Positions 45,791 through 56,799 are shown, counted from the first letter of the stretch. The stretch: DNA of 64,000 nt from Phocoena phocoena (GCF_963924675.1 NC_089220.1:167510761-167574760), one strand, 5' to 3'. The notes: generated by a model not told the origin, from the sequence alone. A program made the numbers and translations.

Positions 45791-48145
45791 TTGAAATGAG
45801 AATTAATTATACCCTGAGGGTCACAATTTAAAAAGATCAGAAGGACAGATATCTATGAAAGGGAGTGAAAAACCACGTATTTGGTGGACTTGAAGGGAAA
45901 CATACGTGGGAGGACCTGGAAACATTTTTAAATGTATTTCCAAAGGTGGATTTTGTTCTTTGTTTTTGTTGTTTCTGTTGTTTGTTTGTTTGACATTTAC
46001 TCTGCTGGTTTTCCTGCTTTCCAAAGCTATCTTGCACAGAATCTACTGCCCCCATTACACTAATTCGTAGTGTGAATATTTTAACAAGCTCTGTGGGGTT
46101 ACTTTACCTCAGCTTTAGCCAAATGTATAATTTAACACCACCAAGACAACCTGCTTCACCTCACCATTTGAGGCTTCTCCGCCTTGCATTAATTACATGA
46201 CAAAGAATTTTGCAATGTTCTGAAATCAGAAATTAGTTTGTAATGCGGAAGACAAGGCTGTGTCTACATTTCAGCTTCAGGAACTCTCAAAAAAGAATGC
46301 ACATTGGGATTTTTATTGGGGTTGCTTACATCAATGGGAACAAACTTCTTCCATAGATGTGTGCATTCTGCACTCCTGGCCCATTCATTAACTGTTGTAA
46401 TCACAGGGAAGGGTTATTATATCACTAATCAGGAAAAGCTCACCCTGAACCATGTTTGCCTAAAACCTCTATTTCACGGTCATTAAATGATACTTACATA
46501 ATCCTTCCATGCCATTTAAAAAAGAGAGCTGTTGGAGAGATCTGTGGACCATGTACTATATGTTCTTGCCTGAGAGGGTCACCACATGGGTGTGCTATCA
46601 ATGTAAGGACGCTTCCTCCGAAGGGCTTGAGTAATACAGCCCATAGTTTAACTTATTGTAAAGTTGGGGTGGCAAAGCAGAGGCAAAGTCAGGAAAACGC
46701 TGGAATACCTTAGGGTGGTGAAAATCTAAATGAAGTCAGTACCAGTGTGATCGAGATAAGGCTACGTTTGAGAACTAATTTCACTGGGCTGCAGTTCTTG
46801 CACAGATGTTTCAGGGAGGTGTTTCTGAGGCTCTGAATGGCGGCAGGAGCCCTGTTCCTTCCCTTACCTGCTCTCCTGAATCTCTGCACCAGTTGTGCTG
46901 GGTTCGCTTACAAGGAGGGGTCTGCCTCTGTCACGTTCATTCAGTTCCTGCTTCCTCTGAGCCCCTTCGCCCGGCACTGGACAGGTGGGTTAAAACTGGA
47001 ATGAGAGAGAAGAGGTGGGGCTCATTCTTTAATTTCCTTTTGAGAGTAATAAAGATGACATTCTACCCTGAGCCACAGCTCTTTATGTCTTGTTTCTAAT
47101 TGGTTAGAAATAAAAGTCCCTAAATCTCTGGCAGAGTCTGAGCATCTCCTGCATAAGAGGGGGGAAATACAGGGGAAAATAACAGTAGAGAACATATCGT
47201 GAGATGGCAGAAAACCAAACCAGTAAAAAGAGCTTACGAGCAGAACAAAGTAACATAGGAGACAAAGGAAAAGTAAACCCTGCCCTTTCTGGAGGTAAAA
47301 GAGATATGAACCTATTCTAAAAGGGAGAGACTTTGAACATTCTATAAAAGCTGTATCTTATGCCTAATGATTACTTACACGTCAGACACACCATGTGAAA
47401 TTTAGAATTGTTTCCATCCCAAACCCACATCTCCTTCTGTACTTCGGTTTCTGGGACCACAGCTCTCTAACTAGTTGAGGGATAGCACTGGGTCTATGTG
47501 AGTCACCTTGAGGCTAGACTTAATACTTCATCTTATCTCCAGCCCACACCATCCCTCCTGTGGTTTTACTGAAGGCTTCATAGAGAAGACGGTTCTATTC
47601 TTTCACCCTTTGGCAAAACGTAATCAAATGGCTCCTGAGCTTCTTAGTTCTTTCCCCAGAGTCTTTCCCCAAACATTTCATTCTACTCCGCAAAACAAAG
47701 CCCTCAATTGACCGAAATCAACTTTCCTAGAAAACAGTTATGCAACCATTTCTTATCACTCAAGCACACTCATGGGGTGGGGGAGGGGAGGTAGCAGTGG
47801 TGGGTAGTACGTGTGTCCTACGCTTATCAAGGCATTGTCAAAAATAGATCTCTCGAGGGAGCAACAGGGAAGGTGTGGACTGCTAACAAAAAGAAGGTTC
47901 CCTTTTGTATCATCAGACCCAAGGCAAAAACCTCAGTCATTCCAACTCTTTTGTCTTTCTGCCACATTCAGTTACAAAATCTGGCCATCAAAAATCCTTA
48001 GTAGCCCTCAAAGTCACCTCTTCTTCTCTGTCTCACCTATCAGATTGTGGTATTCACGATGGAAATGTCTTTAATTAACTCCCATGATCAAATACATCTG
48101 TGCTCTTTGGTGTAGCATACCGGGCTTTTGGATCAAATGTTAACG
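45791..48145. other. 2.4 kb without recognised gene
   Basis: Unique-looking. A (TTTG)/(TTGTT) stretch lies at 45955-45990. One exon-like interval (about 46896-46986, ending CTGGACAG before GTGGGT) was considered and not called. A G-run lies near 47772-47790. Confidence 0.4.
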
Positions 48146-48470
48146 CAACTTCGTGTGCCCGACACACGCTGAGGCCAAACAAATTGAAACATCGGAGTTT
48201 GGGGCAGAGAAAGGTTCACTACAGGGCCATGCAAGGAGACAGGTGGCTCATGCCCTAAAAGCCCCGAACTCAGTGAACGGTTTCGGCAAAGCACTCTTAA
48301 AAGCCAGGTGAAGGGTCCGGTGTGTGTGCGATCAGCTTGTGCACCACTCTCTGACTGGCTGACGGTGAGGTAGCGGGGCGGTGTCTCAGGGGTTAACATC
48401 ATCAGTCCTTAGGCTCCAGGAGGCCTGGGGGCTGCGTGCTCTGGTCAAGTAATTAACATCTTCCACTTGT
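48146..48470 (-). repeat. Possible LTR-like repeat
   Basis: Text such as GGTGGCTCATGCCCTAAAAG, CTCTCTGACTGGCTGACGGT and CCTTAGGCTCCAGGAGGCCT resembles an endogenous retrovirus-type LTR of mammals. The family and ends are not established, the strand is a guess, and there is no coding content. Confidence 0.3.
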
Positions 48471-48477
48471 TGGAGGT

Positions 48478-48563
48478 GTGGGAGTGTGGGGGTGGGGGTG
48501 GGGGGGAGGGGGTGGGGTGGGGTGGGAGGGAGGGTGGCGGTGGGGTGGGGCTGGGGGGGGGGT
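48478..48563 (+). repeat. G-rich tract with quadruplex potential
   Basis: About 85 bp that are almost entirely G with T/A spacers (GGGGGTGGGGGTGGGGGGGA and continuing), ending in a run of about nine G. It has far more than the four G-runs needed for a G-quadruplex. The 94- and 130-codon Gly-rich frames here are composition artefacts. Confidence 0.9.
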
Positions 48564-48639
48564 GCTTCACATCTGCAAAACCACTCAGGAAATGTGCATC
48601 ACACACTATCATCTAGGTACTTCAGAGAGGAGCTCCAGC

Positions 48640-49045
48640 CCAGGATGCGGGCGAAGGCCTGCCTTCTGTCCCCCGCCCCCGCACAAAGCCCCACGGGGTC
48701 CTGCTCCGTTACACAAACTCCTCCCCGTTGCAGCTTTGTCTGCCATGCCTCTCCAGCCATAGGCATTTTGTTTCCCCCAGGACTTTTTATTGCTGCACAT
48801 ACTCCTCTGTCTGCTAAGACCTCCTTTCCTCTACCTAGTGATGAGCTCCTACGCAGCCTTACGCCCCAAACCCAATAACTCCTCTGAGAAGACTTCCCTG
48901 ACTACCCTCCCTTCCCCTTGCCCTTATTCAACCCCTCAACCCAGACCCACATAGAATTACCTGCTTTCTCCTTTGTGCTTCCATAGCCTCCTACCTATCC
49001 CTCTGTTGTAGCACTTACCTATATATGGTCTTCTTTAACCATTAA
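48640..49045 (+). repeat. L2 LINE 3' region
   Basis: TCTGAGAAGACTTCCCTGAC and CCACATAGAATTACCTGCTT belong to the typical L2 C-terminal/3' UTR order. Confidence 0.65.
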
Positions 49046-49280
49046 AGTCCTGGTTTCAATGCACTTTTCTTTTATAGATTAAAGATATGAACGCTGTTTG
49101 ATCTGTGGCACCTATTTTTTCCAGAGTATAGTTTCCCTTTGCAGGTTTGTTGTTTTTTCTTTGTTTTGGTTGATGGTTTTAAGGGACATACCAGATTTCT
49201 CAGTTAAAGTTACCAATAATTTTCCCATACAAGTGTTTCTAAACATAAAATGTTTTCCCATCCAAATATTTGATAGATAT

Positions 49281-49621
49281 TACATTTAACTTTATCTAGG
49301 CTTTTGATTTTCTAACTTTAACTTAAAAAAATATTTATTTTTGTCTGTGTTGGGTCTTTGTTGCTACACGTGGGCTTTCTCTAGTTGCAGCGAGCGTGGG
49401 CTACTCTTCGTTGCGGTGCGCGGGCTTTCATTGCGGTAGCTTCTCTTGTTGCAGAACACGGGCTCTAGGTGCGTAGGCTTCAGTAGCTGTGGCTCACGGG
49501 CTTAGTTGCTCCGCGGCATGTGGGATCTTCCCGGACCAGGGATCGAACCCATGCCCCCTGCATTGGCAGGTGGATTCTTAACCACTGTGCCACCAGGGAA
49601 GTCCCCTACATTTAACTTTGT
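49281..49621 (-). mobile_element. CHR-type SINE, long form, with extra 3' sequence inside the TSD
   Basis: The SINE body is about 49325-49607, reverse strand. The best flanking repeat is TACATTTAACTTT at 49281-49293 and 49608-49620 (13 of 13). About 31 bp (49295-49325) lie between the left repeat and the SINE tail and are not SINE sequence. This could be 3' flanking DNA carried along, or a chance direct repeat. Confidence 0.9.
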
Positions 49622-49878
49622 AATCCTTATGGTATTTATCTTGTGCATGATATGACACAAGATCTAATTACATATTTGCCTAAAAGCTAACCAACTGTCC
49701 TAAAATCATTTATTGAACAAAGTTTTTCTCCTATATTGCTTTTTATGGCTTTGTATCATTTGTGAAGTTTTCATATCTGTTAGCAAGTGCTTTTGGACTA
49801 TTTAATCAGTTGTGGGGTTTTTTTTTTTGAGACCGAAAAAAAAAGCTCAGAGTGAGAGTACAGAATCTGCCTGGCTAT
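49622..49878. other. Short spacer
   Basis: AT-rich. Nothing recognised. Confidence 0.4.
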
Positions 49879-49882
49879 TCAG

Positions 49883-49960
49883 GATGAATAGGAAACCATA
49901 TTCATTCATTCATATTGATTAATTCATTCACTCATATAAGATGAACAGGAAACCATATTC
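49883..49960 (+). repeat. Local 57-bp-period duplication
   Basis: GATGAATAGGAAACCATATT at 49883 recurs as GATGAACAGGAAACCATATT at 49940, separated by an ATTC/ATTCATTC-rich stretch. Confidence 0.9.
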
Positions 49961-49963
49961 CTT

Positions 49964-50338
49964 CCCAAGGGCACGTGCAGCTGTAATGGGTCACAAAAAC
50001 CATCTTCTCTGAGTGCCTACTGTTTTCTTACTCTTTGGAAAATCCTGTTCTCTGAAGCCAGAGACTATCAGAAAATTCGATTTTTGAGATTGTAACAGTA
50101 AGAATGGAACATCCCAATCTTGCATGGAGGTTCTAACTCACTCTGACACAGAGAAGCAGACTTGATTACAATGCAGGTGCAGAGCTTCAGGTAAGGTGTT
50201 TCTGAGTGCGACATTCTACATTTATCCACGGAAACAGGACCCTGAGCTCATTTTGCAGTCCAGACCTCAGGCTGGCCCCTCTACTCCCAACCCTTCTCTG
50301 CTTTGAGCCGATCAAAACTTCATCTCATGGTTTCTTTG
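49964..50338. other. No recognised feature
   Basis: Spacer without gene signals. Confidence 0.45.
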
Positions 50339-50376
50339 GTGCCCGGTCTCCACTGTTGGTGCCCGGTCTCCACTGA
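50338..50376 (+). repeat. Perfect two-copy ~19-bp tandem repeat
   Basis: TTGGTGCCCGGTCTCCACTG occurs twice back to back. The exact match suggests a recent duplication or an assembly slip. Confidence 0.95.
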
Positions 50377-50515
50377 TACAATGAATCAGTCGTGGGGCTA
50401 CAGGTTTTGTCCTTGATGGTCTTAGGCTGCTGACTGCATTAGACACACTGTTCTCTTCTTGAGTTAGTGCCCTTAATTATTATAGTTTAATAATATGGGT
50501 TTTTTTCATTGTTAT

Positions 50516-51034
50516 CAGAAGGTTCTCAAACTTTTGGGGTGTTTCAAACCCTCTTTACACTCTTAAAAATCATTGAGAATTCCAAAGAGCTTTTGTTTGT
50601 GTTATATTCATCAATATATACCATATCAGAAAATTAAAACTAAGAAAATAAAAAATATTTGTTTCTATATTAATTTTAAAAATGAGGAAAATCATTATGT
50701 GTTAACATAAATATCAATAACATTTTTTATGAAAAATAATTATATTTTCCAAAACAAAGGAAATTTAGGAGAAATGGCATTGTTTTAAATTCATGTTAAT
50801 TCCTTTAACGTTTGGCATAACAGAAGACATTTCTGCTTCTGCATTCAATCTGTTGTGATATCACATACTATGCAACCACTGGGAAACTTCACTGTATATT
50901 TGTGAAAGAATGGGAGTGAAACAGAATGAAGAAAGTCTAAATATTGTTATGAAAGCAATTTTGATCCTGTGAACCCCTTGAAAGAGTTTCTAGGACCCTA
51001 GATACCCCCAGACCATAGTCTGAGGACCACTGGT
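50516..51034 (+). mobile_element. hAT-like DNA transposon remnant
   Basis: The left end is CAGAAGGTTCTCAAACTTTT. The right end is AGTCTGAGGACCACTGG, whose complement CCAGTGGTCCTCAGACT matches the left end as a terminal inverted repeat. Internal blocks TTACACTCTTAAAAATCATT and CCAAAGAGCTTTTGTTTGTG are typical of an old mammalian hAT repeat. No transposase frame. Confidence 0.75.
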
Positions 51035-51640
51035 CTTAGCTATTCTAGCTTGTAGTTTCTCAGATGAAGTTTAGAATGTTTTGTCTCTTAATTTGGGAGG
51101 CAGTAATTACGTATTTAAAATCTTGTCTTCTCACTGAAGGATATCCTATGTCTCTCCAATTATAAAATACTTTACAGATGATTTCTCGATTTCAGATCTC
51201 CCGCCTTTCTCACTTTTTATCATCCCTAGTTATTTTGTTTTCTTTGTCGCTATTGTGAACGGGATCCATTTTTCCCACTGTATTTTAATTGGTCATGGTT
51301 GGCCTCTTACAATTTTGTATGTGGCCATTTGCTTACTCTTTATGAATTCTTATGTTAAATAATATATTTGGTATGATCTAGTTTTTAAAGGAAGAACTAG
51401 AAAATTTGAATGTTTATATGTTAGTATTGATACGATATTCTCAATACTCTGAGATATCATCACATATTAGATGAAATATACGATATTCTGAGAAAAACCC
51501 ACTGTTCAAGTTCTAGATTTCAAAGATATTTTATGAGGAAAATATCATAAATATGCTGAATGCCCTTTTGGCACCTACTCAAATGATCGTGTTTTTTCCT
51601 TAAGACAGATGCATTGATTAAGACTAGATGACGCCTGTTC
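51035..51640. other. No recognised feature
   Basis: AT-rich DNA upstream (on the + strand) of the CpG island. A degenerate GATATTCT motif recurs near 51430-51500. Confidence 0.45.
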
Positions 51641-51731
51641 GGTCTTCTAGAATTCTTCGAATTTTGGGGCATCGCGAATGACAGACCCATTTAGATTATT
51701 AACAGAATCAAACCCATTTTTGTCGTTCTCA

Positions 51732-52250
51732 CCTTTTGAAGGGGAGGAGGCATAAGCATGCCCCAAATGTCCCTTAGGCTGTTCAGGGAACCTGGCCAGC
51801 ACAGACCCGTCCGGTAAGCTCAAGCTCAGAGAGGACCAGACAGAGGGTTGGTGATTTAACTGGCCTCCTCCCTTAAGGCAGAAGTTCCTTCGCAGGCCGC
51901 TAAAGTGAACTGGTATCTGCGGGGGACACCTCATTAGTCATTCTCCCTCTCAATTTCAGGGTCTGAGCCCGCTGGCCTCGAGATGACATCCTCGTGGCAC
52001 GAGCCCCACGGAGTTTGGGGTCCAGGCCAGGGAGGCGCGGCCGAGCGCCATGAAGCCCCCCGCAGCCTCGGCTGCCAGTCCCGGGCACTGAGAGGAGCGC
52101 GAGGCCGACGGCGCGGCCTCCACTCCCGGCGGTCCCGTGGAAAAGCGGCACCCGCGGGCGGGAGGAAAAACGCTCTTTCAGAGCCTGGCGAGGGGCCGCC
52201 CCCTCGAGCGCCCCGCCCCCGGCCGTCCCGCCCTGCACGCCCGAGGGGTG
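51732..52250 (-). other. Candidate - strand first exon from the CpG island
   Basis: Reading leftward on the - strand, the sequence CCCTTCAAAAG is followed by GTGAGAAC. The last exon base would be 51733 and the intron would start at 51732. This is a good splice-donor match less than 300 bp from the island. The 5' end is unknown and the right boundary given here is arbitrary, inside the island. No protein frame is proposed. It would represent the divergent transcript of the same promoter. Confidence 0.22.
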
Positions 52251-52520
52251 GATGGAGACGCCGGCTTCCGGCGCAGGTAGGGGTCTGGGCCTCGGCGGCG
52301 GGGAGACCCGGGCCTGGCGGCGTCGTTTCCCCGGCCACTGGGGGCGGGTGGGGCGAACGCGGGGCTCCGAGAACCCCGCGTCCACCCCGGAAAACCGAAC
52401 CGGGAACGGGAGGGGGGCCCGTGGGGACCGCGCGCCTCGTCCCGACCGAGTCTCGGGAACCTGTGGCCCGCGCCGCGCCGGCTCAACCCGAGGGAACGCC
52501 TGTTCAGGGCTGATTTCTCT
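51970..52520. promoter_or_regulatory. CpG island, probable promoter
   Basis: The only CpG-dense, strongly GC-rich block in the 64 kb window, surrounded by AT-rich DNA. It contains GC-box-like sites (CGCCCCGCCCCCGGCC near 52209) and no TATA-like element. No repeat is embedded in it. CpG islands of this size usually mark housekeeping-type promoters and are often bidirectional. The long open frames on both strands inside it (up to 221 codons) are Arg/Pro/Gly-rich and explained by composition. Confidence 0.88.
52050..52091 (+). CDS. Possible upstream ORF in 5' leader
   Basis: ATG at 52050 with G at -3 opens 13 codons (MKPPAASAASPGH) and closes with TGA at 52089-52091. If transcription on the + strand starts upstream of it, it would precede the candidate main start at 52252 and could reduce its use. 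The mere presence of a short frame in GC-rich DNA is weak evidence. Confidence 0.2.
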   Translation: MKPPAASAASPGH

Positions 52521-53232
52521 GGCAGCAGGTCGGTGGAGCTGGGGTCCCTGCCGCTCCAGACGCATCTCTAAAGTTTCTTTTTTAAGGAGAACATGCAGAC
52601 AGGAAAGAGCGTTGTGAGATTGAGAAGTAGAGAAATCCTCCCAGAAACGATGTCATCTCGACTTGCTCACCAACAGCCCTGTTCGTAGTAGTTTCTATTT
52701 GCACCTTGCTAGAATTTTCCTACGAGAAATTAAAAAAAAAAATTAAATATTTTATTATTGGGATGATTGTTGGCTATAAGCCTTGAAATAGACATTGTAA
52801 TGGTCCTAAAATTAAAAAAAAAAAAAGATTTTTGAGAAAATTTGAAAACCCAAAGAATCCTTATGGGTTTTGTTGTGTCTGGAGTTTTCTTGGTGATTGA
52901 ATGGGTGCCCTTAAAGCCTCTTAATTTTTTTTGTAATTCTTATTGGTCCATAACTTTAGAGTTATTTTATGCCTGTGCAGAATGTGAGGTGTTCCGTGTT
53001 ACTTGTGCAAATAATGCTAAACCTGAGGAATAAATTATCGTTGAGCCATACTACCGAAACGTTTCTAGGTTCAACTTCTAAATACTTTCCATGGATCCTT
53101 GATGCTTATCCTGTAACACCTTGACTTGTTTGTTGTGTGTTACAGGCCCAGGATCACAGCTGCAGTCTGGATACTTACTCTATGTCATGATATCCGAACA
53201 TTATTATGCATTCTTTTCAAGCTTTGCTAAAG
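52252..53232 (+). CDS. Candidate spliced 5' end of an unidentified + strand gene (partial)
   Basis: Two exons are proposed. Exon 1 lies in the CpG island and ends at 52276 (GGCGCAG before GTAGGG). Exon 2 is 53146-53232, preceded by a T/G-rich tract and GTTACAG and followed by a strong donor (AAAG before GTAGGTGA). Exon 2 is 87 bp, a multiple of three. If translation starts at ATG 52252 (T at -3, G at +4, so a modest context), the frame stays open over the junction. It reads METPASGAG, then PGSQLQSGYLLYVMISEHYY, then AFFSSFAK, ending in phase 1. One open frame over 87 bp is only weak support (roughly one in four by chance). Exon 2 could instead be non-coding leader. I do not recognise the protein. 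Later exons were not found and may lie beyond the window. Confidence 0.4.
52277..53145 (+). other. Candidate intron 1 (869 bp)
   Basis: Bounded by GTAGGG at the left and TTACAG at the right. The left third is still GC-rich (end of the island), the rest AT-rich. It contains a weaker alternative donor GCAG/GTCGGT at 52529. No repeat was recognised inside. Confidence 0.35.
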
Positions 53233-54119
53233 GTAGGTGATAAAGTCGACAAGTTTTCTGGATTTGCTGGAGCCTAAGTGCCAAGTTTTGACAGATAAAT
53301 GACGGTGCATGTTATTCATGCCGTATTGATTTTTATTATATTATAAAAGATAATTGTTTTCAAATGGGGAAATTTAGAAATGTATAAGATTTCAAAGATA
53401 ACTTGTTCTTTATGAGTATATTGATGTGATGTCTAGGCATGTGAAAAATTACTCTCATTTGTCTTAGTCCTTTTTTATTATTATTGTTGGGAACCAAAAA
53501 AGCACAAAGTAAAAGATTCAGTGTGGTGATCTTTAATACCAGACTATATCTATTTGGAGAGATTTTGGTCAGTCACATAAGGAGTAACATTGTCCTGCAC
53601 TTCCTTTTTCAACTATATCTTTACAGCTTATTTTTTTGTGTGTGCAAATATTCTTTGAAAAGTAACTTTTATCTGTCAAGTCCAAACTATTTGAAAATCC
53701 ATTAGTTGCTACTAATAGTGTGATAAACAAACAGATATTTGAAAGTGCAGATATACTTTAGACTATATAGACGTAAAGTATGTACAGTTTTGATGTAAGA
53801 ATGTTTGATCATTTTAATAATTTCTGCAATGTCAGTGCTGTAAACTACTTCCTTTTTTATTTTAACCCAACAAATGAGGGTCTCTTCATCAGTTTTTTCC
53901 CTGGATTGATAATTTGAAAGATTGTATCTAACAAACTCCCTTTCCTTTGCATAGGAAACAAGCTCAGTTATCCTTAGAGGGTAAACAGATTTCCATTAGA
54001 CTTTCAAACTAATTCACGGAAGACCCCTTACCACTTTAAGGACACACAGGGAGTCAGGAACCTCAAGTTGGGAAGCATTACTCTTTAGAACTGAAATCAT
54101 CTATCACTGAACAGCGAAT
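53233..54119. other. Probable intron, nothing recognised
   Basis: AT-rich. The frame at 53484-53705 is Phe/Ser/Leu-rich and featureless. Confidence 0.45.
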
Positions 54120-54402
54120 TTCTTTTTTTTTTTTAAATAAATTTATTTTATTTTTGGCTGCGTTGGGTTTTTATTGCTGCACGCGGGCTTTCTCTAGTTG
54201 CGGTGTGCAGGCTTCTCATTGCGGTGGCTTCTCTTGCTGTGGAGCATGGGCTCTAGGCACGCGGGCTCAGTAGTGGTGGCGCACGGGCTTAGTTGCTCTG
54301 CGGCATGTGGGATCTTCCCCGACCAGGGCTCGAACCCGTGTCCCTTGCATTGGCAGGCGGATTCTTAACTACTGAGCCACCAGGGAAGTCCTCAAATTTC
54401 TA
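54113..54402 (-). mobile_element. CHR-type SINE, long form with internal deletion
   Basis: The body is about 54124-54393, reverse strand. It lacks some of the CAGTAGTTGTGGC modules seen in the copies at 7174 and 19600. The TSD is weak (GAATTTCT left, AAATTTCT right), suggesting age. Confidence 0.92.
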
Positions 54403-54409
54403 CTGTGGA

Positions 54410-54645
54410 CTTTGACCTGGTTTGTTTCTTGACTCTTGCATTTACCAGCTTTATGACCTTAAAAACTCTCTAATCTTCAGTCTTCTTTTCTGAAAATCGG
54501 GGTTATAGTAATGCCTTTCTAAAAGGGTTTCTTATAAGTGTTAAAAGTTAAATGACGTAATGCATGTAAAACTATAAGCCCTGTGGGTACCTGGCATCTG
54601 ATAAAGTCAGAAAAATGCTAGACATTGTTGTTATCTGTTTTTCCT
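54410..54645 (+). repeat. MIR SINE
   Basis: CATTTACCAGCTTTATGACC, TCAGTCTTCTTTTCTGAAAA and GGTACCTGGCATCTGATAAA. Sense MIR. Confidence 0.85.
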
Positions 54646-55192
54646 GATGTCCCAGGGTGATTACATCACGTGGATAGGTTCTTGTTTATTGGCCATTTTT
54701 AACAAAGAACACAAAACAAACCTCATGTAGAAGTCACAGGCTGATGTAGGTGTAAAGGCTGAATTTGCTATATTTATTTGGGTCAGCTTGGTACTTTAAA
54801 ATAACTGACTACTTTACGACTATTTACCAGTGGTTTGTAAAATTTATGTAAATTCCCAGAGTCCTCGCTTCTCCTGAAAAACAAGAGGACCAGGCAGGGT
54901 GGGGCTTGCAGCTGGCAGCGCTGCAGCCAGGATGTGGCCGCCCACTTTGGATGGGGCACACACTTTCCACTTTGCCACGATGCCTCTACTCCCTGCTTTT
55001 ATTTCATCCAGGCGTGCTTCACTCATATATTTCACCTCCTTTTTCCCTGCAGACATCTCAGTTTGTGATTTCTGACTCAGAAAATATCCCTTACTAATTT
55101 GAACAGGTAATTGTGTGGCCAAAACTATAACCCAGCTTGCATCCTTGAAAAAGGAGGCGAATCATCCTGTATTACAATTTACGAAGCATCAT
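54646..55192. other. No confident feature
   Basis: A 92-codon - strand frame (54844-55122) was inspected. It shows no domain. No paired splice sites were identified. Confidence 0.4.
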
Positions 55193-55194
55193 TT

Positions 55195-55300
55195 CCTCAT
55201 AAAACTCATTTGATACTTAGGTCAACTCTGAGAATTAGTTCAAGCATGCATTATTTTTCCATTTTACAGCTGTGGACACTGAAGTTCATAGGTTTGTACC
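55195..55300 (-). repeat. MIR fragment
   Basis: TTTTTCCATTTTACAGCTGT, then GGACACTGAAGTTCATAGGT. Antisense MIR core. Confidence 0.7.
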
Positions 55301-56795
55301 AAAACTTAAAATCGTGTTTTGATGACTTAAAGTTTTTGGGGTTCTCACTAATGCCACTTTTTAAATAGGGGGAAATTTTCTAGGAATTGATAGCCTTTCT
55401 TTTGGTTCTAGTGTTTAAGCACGTACTTTTATCCCAGTAATTGCAGAATGAGAAAATGAGTGGTGGAAAGCAGAATACATGGCTAGAAGTACATAAGTAG
55501 ACCTTGTTTCCCTTCTCTACAAAATGCTTTTAAGCAAATTGAAGGGAATAAAACATGGGTTATGGCTCATTCAAAGCAGACCATACATATAACTGGACAA
55601 GGTCTGTTTTAAAGCAAACTTTATTGCCTGTGTTATTGGAAAGCTGGAAGGGATGTGTGACCGATTTATCTGGCCTGTAGTTCAGCGGGCCCAGAGATTT
55701 CTGTGAGCCTGTGTTTTAAAGTTCTGTGAAAAAGGAAATACTTGAAACTTGCTTGGTGATTCAGCCTGGTATCTCTGGAAGGTGAGTTTACATGGCAAAC
55801 TCACTTTTCTCTAGGCTGCTTTTAACCAGCAAGGCTTTATTGCTTTCATAATCATACCAGGAGAATAATCTACACAATAAATTAAAATGCACAGTTCATT
55901 TGTGGGCATAATAACTGATGATATGTGACCATGGCTGAGAGAAGTTCAGCCAGCCATGCACGTGGTTGGGGAAGCATCTCGGCAAAGACTACAGGAGGTC
56001 CTGCAGCAGCAAAGAGTCTACAATGTTCTAAGACTTGTCAGAAGGCAGCTGAGGCTGCAGTCACTGTGAGTGGTGAAGAAGAACATAGGTTGAGTTTAGG
56101 GAGGTCAGAAAGGATCCGAAGGACATGGTGAGAATGTGGATTTTGAAGGATTTTTAGCGGGAAGATAATGTCGTCCGCCTTCTGTGTTGAGATCCTTCTG
56201 GCTGCTGTCTGTGGAGAGAGACAAGTTCTGCAGCTGCCCTGTTGATGTTCCAGGATTTCTCTTTCATCACAGACAGGGGCTGCTTTTGACTCTACCTTAA
56301 ACCATATGTGATGCAGTTTAAACAGCTTGGCAGAAGTGCATGCATAACGGGAAGGATCTTCCAGTAATATTCTACAGAAAAAAGTGAGAATCGCAGTGTT
56401 AAAATATTGCTTAGTTTTGAATAAAGCCACTTGCTACTTAGTGTGTTTTCTCTTATGGGTGAATTGCATTTTCATTGAGAAATGGCGTTCTCTGTCTATA
56501 TTTTGGAGAAGTTAACAATTAAGCTGATTTAAGTTTGTGTTATATGAGAAGAGAAAATGTGCTCATGTTCACTTATGAAGCAATTATCCCTAAATTGGGT
56601 TTCTAGCCCATTCTACTGATAAATTTGATCATTACCTCTAAAGTATTAAAAGATACTTAGAGTGATTTTCTGGTGTTTAAGAACTACATACTCTCCTTAG
56701 TGATTATATGAGTTAGGAATTGAGTGTTAAGAGTTAGAGTATGAAGGCCCATTAATGCAAACATTCCAAGAAAAATAACTTATTTTTCTATTCTT
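55301..56795. other. Probable intron; one weak exon-like interval
   Basis: The interval 55681-55782 ends with a strong donor (CTCTGGAAG before GTGAGTTT) after a GGCCTGTAG acceptor. It introduces an early stop if joined to the candidate exon 2, so it could only be non-coding or chance. Nothing else was recognised. Confidence 0.3.
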
Positions 56796-56799
56796 TCCT

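Noticed and set aside
46806..47099. Exon-like interval with GTGGGT donor at about 46986 and a 97-codon frame
   Set aside because: The acceptor tract is weak, there is no partner exon or promoter nearby, the peptide has no recognisable features, and L2-like wording is possible.
51900..52565. 221-codon open frame on the - strand in the CpG island
   Set aside because: Arg/Pro/Gly-rich with no domain. Long frames arise on both strands of CpG-rich DNA because stop codons are AT-rich, and overlapping frames of 102-176 codons exist there too.
55681..55782. Possible third exon ending at a GTGAGT donor
   Set aside because: If joined to the candidate exon 2 it gives a stop after eight codons. The acceptor context is poor.
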